A stretch of 64,000 bases of DNA, taken from contig NZ_JASLER010000003.1 in NCBI RefSeq assembly GCF_030151085.1, forward strand, positions 56,483-120,482, read 5' to 3'. Positions 1 to 8,149 of this stretch are shown piece after piece. The translations under genes and the position numbers were made by a program. Each line of letters starts with the position of its first letter. Position 1 is the first letter of the stretch. The notes under the pieces were generated by a model. The model saw only the letters and a program-made list of their open reading frames with translations. It did no database searches and had not been told where the DNA came from. This DNA comes from Bacteroides sp. (lineage in GTDB: Bacteria > Bacteroidota > Bacteroidia > Bacteroidales > Bacteroidaceae).

Positions 1-138
1 GAACCGATAGCAGAAACCGGACTGATACCTGAGACTTCTTTCCGTGAAGGTTTATCTATCCGCAATGTATTATCAAACTCTTTCGGATTCGGAGGAAATA
101 ATTCCTCAATCCTATTTTCCACTTTAAAAGAGAAATGA
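1..138 (+). CDS. Beta-ketoacyl synthase, C-terminal end (partial)
   Basis: The window opens inside a frame whose last 45 residues read as the end of a condensing enzyme. The stretch NSFGFGGNNSSILF is the glycine-rich loop typical of the C-terminus of beta-ketoacyl-ACP synthases. The start lies outside the window. The stop overlaps the next start by four bases (ATGA), so the two are translationally coupled. The next gene looks like a KS-fold partner without the active cysteine, which suggests a KS/chain-length-factor pair as in aryl polyene or flexirubin clusters. The family is seen in the sequence; the pathway is inferred. Confidence 0.85.
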   Translation, partial: EPIAETGLIPETSFREGLSIRNVLSNSFGFGGNNSSILFSTLKEK

Positions 139-1094
139 TGCAGCCTGTTTATATCAATCATATCGCCTCTATTCATGCAGACGTCACTTCAGAAAACACT
201 CTGTATCTGTCTGCCAACGAACCGGACTACAAAAGCATTATCACAAATGCCACGTTACGCAGACGCATGAGCCGCATCATAAAAATGGGAGTTACCTGCG
301 GGTTGGAGTGCATCAGTTCGCTGCCCTCCGAAGAAGTACACGCCATTATCACTGCCACCGGACTGGGTTGCCTGGCAGATACCGAAAAATTCCTGAATGC
401 CATCATCGAAAATGAAGAAAGATTGCTGAATCCTACCCCATTTATCCAGTCTACTTTCAATACTATCGGTGCTCAAATAGCATTAATCAGGCAAATACAT
501 GCCTACAACATGACGTATGTACATCGGGGATTGAGTTTCGAGAGTGCCTTGCTGGATGGTATGATGAAAATCTGGGAAGGAAATAAGAATGTATTACTGG
601 GAACCATTGACGAGATCACCCCCAGTAGTTACACCTTACATCAACGACTGGGTTTGCTGAAAGATATACAAGCAGGAGAGGGTGCGCAATTCTTCCTACT
701 TGGACATCAACAAACAACATCCACTTTGGCTGAAGTCATTGGAGTATCCACTTTTATAGATACAGCCTCCGTAGAGGAAATAAGTGTACGAATTCATCAT
801 TTCCTGCAACAACACCAATTGACACCCGAACAAGTAGACTGGTTTGTCACCGGTAAGAATGGTCATTCTAAAGAAGATGCTCCATACATCGCATTAGAAA
901 ACAGCTTGTTTTCTAATGCCACCTGTAGTACTTTTAAAGATGAATGTGGCGAATACCCCACTGCCTCGTCTTATGCAGTATGGAAAGTAGTCAAAGCATT
1001 CGGTGAACAGACTGCACCGGAACAAACGGTTTTGATATACAACCATTTTCATTCCATTAACCACTCACTGATTTTAATCCGCAAAAGACAATGA
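135..1094 (+). CDS. Beta-ketoacyl synthase-like (chain-length-factor type) protein
   Basis: A 319-residue protein resembling the N-terminal half of the ketoacyl synthase fold (the 'beta-ketoacyl synthase, N-terminal' family of Bacteroidota). It runs through a GLGC turn near residue 76 and a STFNTIGAQIAL helix. Where an active KS carries its nucleophilic cysteine, this protein reads TYVHRGLSFESAL, with no cysteine, so it is more likely a non-condensing partner than an active synthase. It overlaps the upstream KS and the downstream deacetylase by four bases each, giving a tightly coupled three-gene run. A role in aryl-polyene or flexirubin-type pigment synthesis is inferred from this arrangement; the rest of the cluster would lie to the left. 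Confidence 0.7.
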   Translation: MMQPVYINHIASIHADVTSENTLYLSANEPDYKSIITNATLRRRMSRIIKMGVTCGLECISSLPSEEVHAIITATGLGCLADTEKFLNAIIENEERLLNPTPFIQSTFNTIGAQIALIRQIHAYNMTYVHRGLSFESALLDGMMKIWEGNKNVLLGTIDEITPSSYTLHQRLGLLKDIQAGEGAQFFLLGHQQTTSTLAEVIGVSTFIDTASVEEISVRIHHFLQQHQLTPEQVDWFVTGKNGHSKEDAPYIALENSLFSNATCSTFKDECGEYPTASSYAVWKVVKAFGEQTAPEQTVLIYNHFHSINHSLILIRKRQ

Positions 1095-1759
1095 TAACAG
1101 AAATTATAATCATTCTAGCGGTTGCTTTCCTTGTCTATGCTTCTTGCAACATCCGGTCTAATATTTATTTAAAGGTGTTCAGCAAGAAACAAACAACAGA
1201 AAAGATAGTAGCTATCACCTTCGACGACGGACCGGACCCGATACAGACTCCTAAAGTACTGCAAGTTCTCAAGGAGCAACAAGTACCGGCATGCTTCTTC
1301 TGCATCGGTAATAAAGTAAAAGGAAACGAAGAGTTAATCCGGCAGATAATTGGTGAAGGGCATCTGATTGGTAATCATTCCTTTTCACACACTAATACTT
1401 TTCCTCTATACAGTCTTTCAAGGATGGAGAAAGACTTGCAAGCCTGTCAAGCAGCTTTGGAAGAAGTAACTTCGCAGAAAACGAAACTATTCCGCCCGCC
1501 ATTTGGAGTAACTAACCCTACTATAGCTAAAACTATCAAAAAGTTGGGCTACACTACTATCGGTTGGAATATCAGGACTTTCGACACGCAACAACCACAC
1601 ACTGAAAAGATATTGCGACGTATTCGCAAGAAGTTATGTCCCGGCTCTATCATTCTCTTACATGATCGTATGCCTAACAGTGACCTTCTGTTAAAAGAGA
1701 TACTTCATCTTATTAAAGACCAGGGATATACAGTTGTCCGACTGGATGAAATCATGTAA
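1091..1759 (+). CDS. Polysaccharide deacetylase (NodB/CE4) family protein
   Basis: A 222-residue protein with one N-terminal membrane segment (about residues 4-20) followed by a NodB domain. Carbohydrate esterase family 4 motifs are visible: TFDDGPDP (D45, D46), the metal-binding NHSFSH (H96, H100), RPPFG, and LLHD near the C-terminus. CE4 enzymes remove acetyl groups from N-acetylated glycans or related amides with a divalent metal. The start ATG overlaps the previous stop, so it is translated with the KS-like gene. Deacetylases occur in aryl-polyene/flexirubin clusters, where their substrate is not settled; a cell-wall target cannot be excluded. Confidence 0.85.
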   Translation: MITEIIIILAVAFLVYASCNIRSNIYLKVFSKKQTTEKIVAITFDDGPDPIQTPKVLQVLKEQQVPACFFCIGNKVKGNEELIRQIIGEGHLIGNHSFSHTNTFPLYSLSRMEKDLQACQAALEEVTSQKTKLFRPPFGVTNPTIAKTIKKLGYTTIGWNIRTFDTQQPHTEKILRRIRKKLCPGSIILLHDRMPNSDLLLKEILHLIKDQGYTVVRLDEIM

Positions 1760-1950
1760 AATATTAAGTAACACTTAAAGAATAAAGAGACAATAGCAAC
1801 AGATAAATGCATTCTTGAGTCTACTTTAAAAAGTACATTTTAGCACTTTCCTCCCCTCCCATTTTTAGTAATGCTTAAAAAATAAGTTGGTACAGTTTCA
1901 TAACGGAGAAGAAAGGAGTTAAAAGGGAATATATGAACTAAATAATAATT

Positions 1951-2161
1951 TAGCGCAGCCTAAGCCTGAAAGGCTTTTATCTTACAGCCCAGGGCATCGC
2001 CCTGGGTCTCTGAATGCCTACACACCCCGCGCCCTGAAAGGGCATAATACCTGTATATGTGACTTTTGCCCTTTCAGGGCGCAACGTTAGCAACCTATTA
2101 TTGTACCCAGGGCGATGCCCTGGGCTGCAAGATAAAAGCCTTTCAGGCTTAGGCTGCGCTA
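1951..2161. repeat. Nested long palindrome (REP/BIME-like element)
   Basis: A 57-bp arm at 1951-2007 is repeated in inverted orientation at 2105-2161 with a single mismatch. Inside it lies a second, perfect 16-bp inverted pair at 2029-2044 and 2067-2082 (GCGCCCTGAAAGGGCA). Each arm is itself palindromic (CCCAGGGC...GCCCTGGG, AAGCCTGAAAGGCTT). It lies in the 674-bp gene-free gap 1760-2433, between a plus-strand operon end and a minus-strand pseudogene. No transposase is nearby. It resembles REP/BIME or MITE-type intergenic elements and could fold as a very stable cruciform or RNA. The remaining gap holds a weak TTAAGT/ACTTAA hairpin at 1764-1778 and nothing else recognisable before 2278. Confidence 0.85.
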
Positions 2162-2330
2162 GACTTTCATTTACTTCAAATTAATTCAAAACCCGCCAGA
2201 AATGAACCAATTGTCCGGCACTGGGGAAAGGAACGCTCCTCGGAGCCGAACGCTTTGTTCCTCGGTGGCGAGATTTTGTATCTTACAAGATACTTATATC
2301 CGGAAAGTTACTATGAATGAAATATACCCG

Positions 2331-2429
2331 CTCCGCTATTTCTCCGCTATTCCTCCGCTTATGAATACCCGTAAGCGGAGGAATAGCGGAGTTGTAGCGG
2401 AGAAGGAAGGTGCGGGTATTCTCCGCTAC
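2331..2429. repeat. CTCCGCTA repeat cluster with a perfect 20-bp inverted pair
   Basis: Several copies of CTCCGCTA or its complement TAGCGGAG lie within about 100 bp. Two of them form a perfect 20-bp inverted repeat (2342-2361 and 2372-2391, ten-base loop). It sits directly past the stop of the minus-strand esterase remnant and could terminate it. A separate small palindrome, GTATCTTACAAGATAC, lies at 2278-2293. No coding potential is credible here. Confidence 0.75.
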
Positions 2430-2433
2430 AAAG

Positions 2434-3059
2434 TTAATTTGGAACTTCTTCTGCCCGGAAGGTAGAAGCCGGCAATCCTGCTTCATTCACTAAATTGGCC
2501 CGTGTAAAAGGTTGCCAACCATAACGCACATAGCGTGGATTTTTGATACTCTTATTATAAACCTTCAAGCGGTTTCCTTCTACCTCGGCAACGGCAGGTT
2601 TGAACAATCCGTCAATTTCTGCGACCTCGAAAGTGCGTAGAGGCTGACCGTCGGCACTGTGTAAGCCTTCACTGTAATCAAATGCCAGATAGTCACGGAT
2701 AAATTCATCTCGGTAGTTGGGCCAGTCGCATGGATCGGTATCATTGATTCCTAAATGAATGACCACAATGTCACCGGCAAACGCCATGAATTTATGAAAT
2801 TCTTCTTGTTGCATGTAGGGGCGGTGTCCTTTGTTTAGCAGAGTAGCTCCCGACTTGTCGAAGTTTTCCACCTGATAGGTGTCGCCCAACATTTGTTGTA
2901 ACTGCGCCGGATAGGATTGTGTTTCATGTTCGGGTAGAGTGTAACCGTAAGTGATACTGTTTCCTACGCATGTCACTTTGGTGCGTTTCTGAGCCGAAGC
3001 ATACAAAGTAAGCAGCGTAAGCAAAAAATAAAGAATGACTTTTTTTGTGGTATTTTCAT
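2434..3059 (-). pseudogene. Remnant of a two-domain sialate O-acetylesterase (internal deletion plus frameshift)
   Basis: The frame 2434-3024 encodes the start of an SGNH esterase (CVGNSITYG, GINDTDP) joined directly to the extreme C-terminus of a sialate O-acetylesterase (HSADG, RYGWQPFTRANLVN, LPASTF). Both pieces align with the intact paralogue at 16949-20077, where about 500 residues separate them, so the middle was lost in frame (junction near IRDYL/AFDYSEG). The catalytic Asp-His of domain one and the GQSN motif of domain two are gone. The signal peptide is also broken: the only upstream ATG (3057-3059) is out of frame, and one extra A in the seven-base run at 3040-3046 would restore MKIPQKKVILYFLL. 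I judge it non-functional. Confidence 0.85.
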
Positions 3060-3184
3060 TAGAGTTTGATGTTTTAGTGAAAAGTTAGCAAAAACCAATG
3101 GGTAAAATGATAATATTTAATTAAGTATGCTGCATAAACTAAAAATATATATTAACACACTGCATGTTTTAAATATATAAATAG

Positions 3185-3192
3185 TATATTTG
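3185..3192 (+). promoter_or_regulatory. Bacteroides -7 promoter box (TATATTTG)
   Basis: TATATTTG matches the primary-sigma -7 consensus TAnnTTTG of Bacteroides and lies 24 bp before the beta-mannosidase ATG in an AT-rich leader. No clear -33 TTG is seen at the usual spacing. It probably drives the four-gene unit 3216-13026. Confidence 0.6.
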
Positions 3193-3215
3193 CACAAAAT
3201 CCTTTATCTAAGAAC

Positions 3216-5780
3216 ATGAGAAGTAAAATTTTGTACACTTTTATTGTTTGCTTTGGGTTGTTGTATGCCCGGGCTAATAACACTTCGGAAATATTAGTTT
3301 TGAATCAAGGATGGATGTTTGCACAGTCGGGTACTGACAAATGGATGCCTGCCACCGTGCCTGGAACTGTACATCAGGACTTGCTGAATCACCAATTACT
3401 TCCCAATCCTTTCTTCGGGACTAATGAGAAAAAAATCCAGTGGGTGGAGAATGAAGACTGGGAATATAAGACTGTCTTCACCGTGACTGAAGAACAACTT
3501 TCGCGGGATGCTGCCATGATGACTTTTGAAGGGCTTGATACGTATGCGGACGTTTATCTTAACGGAGCGCTGCTATTGAAGGCGGACAATATGTTCGTGG
3601 GTTATTCCGTATCGGTGAAAGAAGTACTTCGCTGCGGAGAGAACAGGTTGCACATCTTTTTTCGCTCACCCATCAAGGAGACATTGCCGCAATGGGCATC
3701 GAATGGATTCGACTATCCGGCAGACAATGACCATCTGGATAAGCGGCTCAGTGTATTTACCCGAAAAGCACCTTATAGCTATGGCTGGGACTGGGGAATC
3801 CGTATGGTGACCAGTGGCATCTGGCGTCCCGCCTTCCTGCGTTTCTATGATGTGGCTACCATCGGTGACTATCATGTAAAACAACTCTCGCTGACCGATC
3901 AGCGTGCAGAAATTTCCAATGAACTGGAGATAAATAGTGTGCTTTCAGGAAAAGAGGAAGCTGAAATCATTGTGTCCTGTTCATTGAAGGACGGGCAGCC
4001 TCTTACAGTCAGACAGTCGGTGGTATTGAATCCCGGCATCAATCATGTGAAAGTTCCTGTCGAGATAAAGAATCCGGAGCGCTGGATGCCGAATGGCTGG
4101 GGAAAACCTACCCTGTATGACTTTACGGCACAAGTGGTTTGTCGGGGAAAGACGATAGCTTCCGAATACCACCGTATCGGTCTGCGTACCGTCCGTTTAG
4201 TGAATGAAAAGGATGGACATGGCGAATCTTATTACTTTGAAGTGAACGGTATTCCAATGTTTGCCAAAGGAGCGAACTTTATTCCCAATGATGTTTTGCT
4301 TCCCTCCATGACCGATGAACGATATGCCACCCTGTTCCGTGATATCAAGGAAGCCAACATGAATGTCATTCGTGTATGGGGAGGAGGTACTTACGAGGAT
4401 AATCGCTTCTATGACCTCGCAGATGAGAACGGCATTCTGATATGGCAGGATTTTATGTTCGGATGTACTATCTATCCGGCGGACCCTACGTTTTTGAACC
4501 GTGTATCCCATGAGGCGGATTATAATATCAAGCGTTTGCGCAATCATGCTTGTCTCGCTATATGGTGCGGCAACAACGAGATACTGGAAGGCTTGGAATA
4601 TTGGGGATGGCAATCGCGTTTCACCCCCGAAGTTTATGAAGAATTTTATCGCAACTACGACAAGCTTTTCCGCGAATTGCTTCCTGCCAAAGTGAAGGAG
4701 TGGGACGAGGGACGCTTTTATGTCCATACCTCTCCTTATTTCTCCAATTGGGGACGTCCTGATTCATGGAAGATTGGTGATAGCCACAACTGGGGTATCT
4801 GGTATGGCAAGAAGACTTTTGAGTCATCCGACACAGAGTTCGGCCGTTTCCAGAGCGAGTTCGGTTTTGAATCATTCCCCGAAATGAAGACTATCGCTAC
4901 GTTTGCCTCGCCCGAAGATTATGAGATAGAATCTGAAGTGATGAATGCCCATCAGAAGAGTTCCTTAGGTAACGATTTGATATGTACTTATATGGAACGT
5001 GACTTCATTGTGCCTGAGAAATTCGAGGATTTTGTCTATGTGGGTCTTGTACTGCAAGGACAGGGTATGCGCTATTGTTTTGAAGCACATCGCCGCAACC
5101 GTCCTTACTGCATGGGTACTCTCTATTGGCAGTTGAATGACAGTTGGCCGGTTGTATCGTGGTCGGGCATTGACTATTACGGTAACTGGAAAGCACTGCA
5201 TTATCAAGCTAAGCGTGCATTTGCCCCATTGATTATCAATCCTGTACATGAGGAAGGTAATCTGAATGTTTATCTGCTTTCTGATAAGCTGGAGAACTCT
5301 ACAGGTATGATTCTAGATATGCAACTGATGGATTTCAGCGGCAAGAGACTGACTCGACAGTCTGTGAAGACGGAAGTTGCCGCCAATACCTCTGTGAAGG
5401 TGTTTGGCAAAGCATTGAATGAGTGGGCGGACGAGAGCCGGCGCAAAGAGTGCTATCTGTTGCTCACTCTCAAAGACAAGACCGGACGTGAGGTGGCGCA
5501 CGATGTGCATTATTTTGTCCCCACCAAAGACTTGAATTTGCCTCAAACCGCTATTAAGTATAGTGTAAAGACTTTGGAGGGCAGTTGTGAAGTTACACTT
5601 TCCTCTCCGAAGTTGGCAAAGGACGTTTTTGTGCAGATACCTTATCAAGGCGCACGTTTTACAGATAATTTCTTTGACCTTCTGCCGGGAGAGACGCGTA
5701 AGATTGTGATTACTTCTCCGGAAGTCAAGAAAGGGGTAAAACCTGAGATAACCATAAAGCATATACGGGAGACTTATTAA
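3216..5780 (+). CDS. GH2 exo-beta-mannosidase, secreted
   Basis: An 854-residue glycoside hydrolase family 2 protein with a signal peptide (about residues 1-20). The order is a sugar-binding jelly-roll domain, an Ig-like domain, the TIM barrel (about 310-640) and C-terminal beta domains. The acid/base glutamate is in WCGNNE (E455) and the nucleophile in QSEFGFESFP (E548), both in the form typical of beta-mannosidases. It would release terminal beta-mannose, for example the Man-beta-1,4-GlcNAc core of N-glycans. It is first in a plus-strand unit with GH20, GH92 and a second GH2 enzyme, with a 19-bp gap to the next gene. That company supports N-glycan over plant mannan. Length is normal for the family. 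Confidence 0.92.
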   Translation: MRSKILYTFIVCFGLLYARANNTSEILVLNQGWMFAQSGTDKWMPATVPGTVHQDLLNHQLLPNPFFGTNEKKIQWVENEDWEYKTVFTVTEEQLSRDAAMMTFEGLDTYADVYLNGALLLKADNMFVGYSVSVKEVLRCGENRLHIFFRSPIKETLPQWASNGFDYPADNDHLDKRLSVFTRKAPYSYGWDWGIRMVTSGIWRPAFLRFYDVATIGDYHVKQLSLTDQRAEISNELEINSVLSGKEEAEIIVSCSLKDGQPLTVRQSVVLNPGINHVKVPVEIKNPERWMPNGWGKPTLYDFTAQVVCRGKTIASEYHRIGLRTVRLVNEKDGHGESYYFEVNGIPMFAKGANFIPNDVLLPSMTDERYATLFRDIKEANMNVIRVWGGGTYEDNRFYDLADENGILIWQDFMFGCTIYPADPTFLNRVSHEADYNIKRLRNHACLAIWCGNNEILEGLEYWGWQSRFTPEVYEEFYRNYDKLFRELLPAKVKEWDEGRFYVHTSPYFSNWGRPDSWKIGDSHNWGIWYGKKTFESSDTEFGRFQSEFGFESFPEMKTIATFASPEDYEIESEVMNAHQKSSLGNDLICTYMERDFIVPEKFEDFVYVGLVLQGQGMRYCFEAHRRNRPYCMGTLYWQLNDSWPVVSWSGIDYYGNWKALHYQAKRAFAPLIINPVHEEGNLNVYLLSDKLENSTGMILDMQLMDFSGKRLTRQSVKTEVAANTSVKVFGKALNEWADESRRKECYLLLTLKDKTGREVAHDVHYFVPTKDLNLPQTAIKYSVKTLEGSCEVTLSSPKLAKDVFVQIPYQGARFTDNFFDLLPGETRKIVITSPEVKKGVKPEITIKHIRETY

Positions 5781-5799
5781 TTTTTTAAAACTTGTAAAT

Positions 5800-8124
5800 A
5801 TGAAAAACCTATTGAAGACAGCAGCAGCGATTGTCATGACCGGATGGCTATGTTCCTGCTCCGGTGAAAAAACTGAAGCAAATTACCAGGTCATTCCTAT
5901 CCCTCAAGAGATTGTGATGGCTACCGACGGTGAGTTTACATTGAGTAGCGGTGTTAAAATTATCTATCAGGATGGAAATGAGGCCATGCAGCGCAATGCC
6001 CAATACCTGGCTGACTATTTGAAAAAAGCCACCGGCAAGACTTATCAGACAGAGGCAGGCACTGAAGGTAAGGGAAATATTCTTCTCCAATTGGCTCCGA
6101 ATACCGAAAAACCGGAAGCCTATCAATTGAAAGTAAGTAGTGAAGGTATTGTCATTTCAGGTGCAAGCGAGGCGGGTGTATTCTATGGAATCCAGACTTT
6201 ACGCAAGTCCATCCCCGTAGTAGAAAACAGCACTCCTGTACTGGCTGATGTTGAAATAAATGACGCCCCCCGTTTCGACTACCGGGGTGTTCACTTCGAT
6301 GTGAGCCGCCACTTCTTCACAATGGAGGAGGTGAAAAGTTTCATTGACATGATGACGCTGCATAATATGAACCGTCTGCACTGGCACATCACCGATGACC
6401 AAGGCTGGCGCATTGAAATCAAGAAATATCCGCTACTCACCGAGATTGGTTCCCAGCGCAAGGAAACCGTTATCGGCCGAAACTCTGGTGAGTATGACGG
6501 CAAACCCTATGGCGGATTCTATACCCAGGAGCAAGCTAAGGAAATTGTGGCTTATGCCGCTGAACGCTATATCACCGTGATCCCCGAAATAGACCTTCCC
6601 GGACACATGCAGGCTGCACTAGCTGCTTATTCCCATTTAGGATGTACAGGAGGACCGTATGACGTATGGACGATATGGGGAGTGTCTGACAATGTACTTT
6701 GTGCTGGAAATGACAGTGTACTGACTTTTATTGACGATGTACTGACGGAAATAATGGATATCTTCCCTTCGGAATACATACACATTGGTGGTGACGAATG
6801 CCCGAAAGTAAAATGGGAAACTTGTCCTAAATGTCAGGCACGCGTCAAGGCTTTGGGTATCAAGGCTGATGCTAAGCATAGCAAGGAAGAATATCTGCAA
6901 AGCTTTATCATCAATCATGGTGAGAAATTCCTGAATACACATGGTCGTCAGATGATAGGTTGGGATGAGACGCTGGAAGGCGGTCTGGCACCGAATGCCA
7001 CCGTGATGTCTTGGCGTGGCGAAAGCGGAGGCATCGAGGCTGCCAAGCAGCATCATGATGTAATTATGACTCCGAACACCTATCTCTACTTTGACTATTA
7101 CCAGACCAAGGATACGGAAAACGAACCTCTTGGCATTGGTGGTTACCTGCCATTGGAACATGTTTATAACTACGAGCCGATGCCCCGTTCGCTTACTCCC
7201 GAAGAACAAAAATATATAATAGGTGTTCAGGCCAACCACTGGACGGAATACATACCTACACTTGCACATTTGCAGTATATGGCATTGCCGCGTTGGGCTG
7301 CCCTCTGCGAAATTCAATGGAGCCAGCCGGAAAAGAAGAACTATCGAAACTTCTTGAACCGTCTGCCGCAGCTCATCAAGTTATATCAGGTCGAAGGTTA
7401 TAACTACGCTAAACATGTGTTCGATGTGACTGCCGATTTTCAGGCCAATACACAGACTGGTGCCATAGATGTACGCATGAATACCATCGACAACGCGCCT
7501 ATTCATTATACATTGGATGGTACGGAGCCTACTGCCGCTTCACCTGTAGCAGATAGCGTGCTTTCCATCAAGGAGAATTGTCCGCTTCAGGCTATGGCTA
7601 TACGCCCTGCTGGCAACAGCCGCATCCTTTCCGAAAAAATCGTTTTCAGTAAGTCCACCTGCAAGCCTATCGTGGCGAACCAACCGGTGAACAAACAATA
7701 CGAGTTCAAGGGTATATCTACTTTGACCGACGGACTGAAAGGTAACGGCAATTACAAGACCGGTCGATGGATTGCTTTCTACCGCAATGACATGGATGTG
7801 ACCATCGACTTGCAGCAGCCTACTGAAATTTCCGGCGTAACCTTCACTACTTGTGTGGAGAAGGGCGACTGGGTGTTTGATGTGCGTGGTATCTCCATCG
7901 AGGTGTCGGATGACGGCAAGATATTTACTAAAGTCTTCTCGGAAGAATATCCGGCAATGAAGGAAACTGACCGCAATGGCTTGTACGAGCATAAACAGAC
8001 ATTTACACCCGTCAAGACCCGTTACGTACATATCCTTGCTCCTTCGGAACATTCCATTCCTGCCTGGCATGGTGGAAAGGGAAATTACGGTTTCCTGTTT
8101 GTAGATGAGATTGTGATAGACTAA
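5800..8124 (+). CDS. GH20 beta-N-acetylhexosaminidase, lipoprotein
   Basis: A 774-residue lipoprotein (lipobox LCSC, C20). The GH20 N-terminal alpha/beta domain (about 30-155) is followed by the catalytic barrel (about 160-500) with the HxGGDE motif, catalytic pair D332-E333. A chitobiase-type C-domain and a C-terminal discoidin/F5-8C-like module (about 640-774) follow; the latter probably binds glycans. GH20 enzymes use substrate-assisted catalysis to release terminal beta-GlcNAc or GalNAc. Lipidation suggests a membrane-anchored or surface location. It sits 19 bp after the beta-mannosidase and 25 bp before GH92, in one operon. It is the intact hexosaminidase of the island; the other copy at 14859 is damaged. 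Confidence 0.93.
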   Translation: MKNLLKTAAAIVMTGWLCSCSGEKTEANYQVIPIPQEIVMATDGEFTLSSGVKIIYQDGNEAMQRNAQYLADYLKKATGKTYQTEAGTEGKGNILLQLAPNTEKPEAYQLKVSSEGIVISGASEAGVFYGIQTLRKSIPVVENSTPVLADVEINDAPRFDYRGVHFDVSRHFFTMEEVKSFIDMMTLHNMNRLHWHITDDQGWRIEIKKYPLLTEIGSQRKETVIGRNSGEYDGKPYGGFYTQEQAKEIVAYAAERYITVIPEIDLPGHMQAALAAYSHLGCTGGPYDVWTIWGVSDNVLCAGNDSVLTFIDDVLTEIMDIFPSEYIHIGGDECPKVKWETCPKCQARVKALGIKADAKHSKEEYLQSFIINHGEKFLNTHGRQMIGWDETLEGGLAPNATVMSWRGESGGIEAAKQHHDVIMTPNTYLYFDYYQTKDTENEPLGIGGYLPLEHVYNYEPMPRSLTPEEQKYIIGVQANHWTEYIPTLAHLQYMALPRWAALCEIQWSQPEKKNYRNFLNRLPQLIKLYQVEGYNYAKHVFDVTADFQANTQTGAIDVRMNTIDNAPIHYTLDGTEPTAASPVADSVLSIKENCPLQAMAIRPAGNSRILSEKIVFSKSTCKPIVANQPVNKQYEFKGISTLTDGLKGNGNYKTGRWIAFYRNDMDVTIDLQQPTEISGVTFTTCVEKGDWVFDVRGISIEVSDDGKIFTKVFSEEYPAMKETDRNGLYEHKQTFTPVKTRYVHILAPSEHSIPAWHGGKGNYGFLFVDEIVID

Positions 8125-8149
8125 AAGAAGAATCAATGATAGCAGAAGT

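Noticed and set aside
2202..2465. An 87-codon open frame across the palindromes
   Set aside because: It runs through both repeat clusters, has no family resemblance and overlaps the end of the esterase remnant; I treat it as chance.
6637..7317. Long antisense frame opposite the GH20 gene, and similar frames opposite other hydrolases
   Set aside because: They mirror codon structure of strongly supported genes and show no independent motifs or promoters.
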